A DNA stretch of 64,000 nt from Tritrichomonas musculus (taxonomy: Eukaryota; Parabasalia; Tritrichomonadida; Tritrichomonadidae): assembly GCA_039105265.1 (NCBI GenBank), contig JAPFFF010000001.1, positions 3,348,001-3,412,000 of the forward strand. Reading direction: 5' to 3'. Of the stretch, positions 63,824 to 64,000 are shown piece by piece (the stretch's first letter is position 1; each line of letters opens with the position of its first letter). A model generated the notes under the pieces. It was not told the origin of the DNA. It did no database searches and saw only the letters and a list, made by a program, of their open reading frames with translations. The position numbers and the translations under genes were made by a program.

Positions 63824-64000
63824 ATGACTACAGCAATTGAGAGATTACAAGAAGAAAGAAAAAAATGGCGTAAAGATCATCCACCAGGTTTTATTGCTAA
63901 ACCAGCAAAACTTCCAAATGGTGATTTGGATCTTTTTAGATGGCATTGCTTAATTCCTGGTAAAGCAGAAAATTCTCTTTGGTCTGGTGGGTATTATCCT
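63824..64000 (+). CDS. UBC9: SUMO-conjugating enzyme UBC9, 5' part (runs off window)
   Basis: 59 codons are visible. The protein begins [20 protein letters not shown], then [20 protein letters not shown] and CLIPGK, then LWSGGYYP. This follows UBC9 residue by residue (RLAQERKAWRKDHPFGF, PDGTMNLMNWECAIPGK, WEGGLF). It also has the basic N-terminal helix and WRKDHP block that bind SUMO and distinguish UBC9 from ubiquitin E2s. The catalytic cysteine lies beyond the window. It transfers SUMO from the E1 to target lysines in the nucleus. Confidence 0.92.
   Translation, partial: MTTAIERLQEERKKWRKDHPPGFIAKPAKLPNGDLDLFRWHCLIPGKAENSLWSGGYYP

Overview
This window looks like nuclear DNA from a parabasalid protist, most likely a trichomonad and plausibly Tritrichomonas-like. 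The DNA is very AT-rich. Genes are uninterrupted single exons up to 13.9 kb (an axonemal dynein heavy chain), the code is standard, and some start codons follow a TCAYTW-type trichomonad initiator within about 20 bases. The families present (MULE transposons, outer-arm dynein, LisH-RasGEF, longin R-SNARE, UBC9, eL15, exportin-1) are eukaryotic. The species guess is inference; the coding content is seen directly.

Layout. Bases 1-17,050 are repeat-dominated. They hold one small host gene (a UVRAG/Vps38-like PI3-kinase-complex subunit, 5327-6022), a candidate structured RNA (4051-4182), an 8-bp-TSD miniature transposon with a 99-bp minisatellite (3165-3960), a 122-bp quasi-palindromic satellite array (6677-8362), and an 8,235-bp foldback-type MULE DNA transposon (8581-16815). 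The MULE has a perfect 9-bp target duplication. Its long inverted ends are built from 9 (left) and 23 (right) near-identical 135-bp tandem repeats. Its transposase gene is split by a 904-bp miniature element that left an 8-bp duplication. A 215-bp inverted repeat (10-222 and about 16830-17045) brackets the region.

Bases 18,553-59,375 are a dense, repeat-free host gene island: dynein heavy chain, a Pol5/MYBBP1A-like HEAT protein, an F-box/LRR protein, a VAMP7-like SNARE, a coiled-coil protein, a secretory-pathway coiled-coil membrane protein, ribosomal protein eL15, exportin-1, a GCN1-like HEAT giant, a kinesin-like protein without a P-loop, a LisH-RasGEF, a reticulon-like hairpin protein and tRNA-Thr(UGU). 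Convergent, divergent and co-directional pairs alternate with gaps of about 200-770 bp. I see no operon-like functional grouping, though membrane traffic and microtubule biology recur.

Bases 59,386-63,823 are again accessory. They hold a decayed SF2-helicase-bearing remnant of virus-like character (about 60250-62520) with codon use unlike its neighbours, then degenerate sequence. The window ends inside the SUMO-conjugating enzyme gene UBC9 (63824 onward). The strongest candidate for something under-described is the foldback MULE, whose terminal arrays form an ATG-less 45-codon-periodic open frame, together with the palindromic 122-bp satellite next to it.
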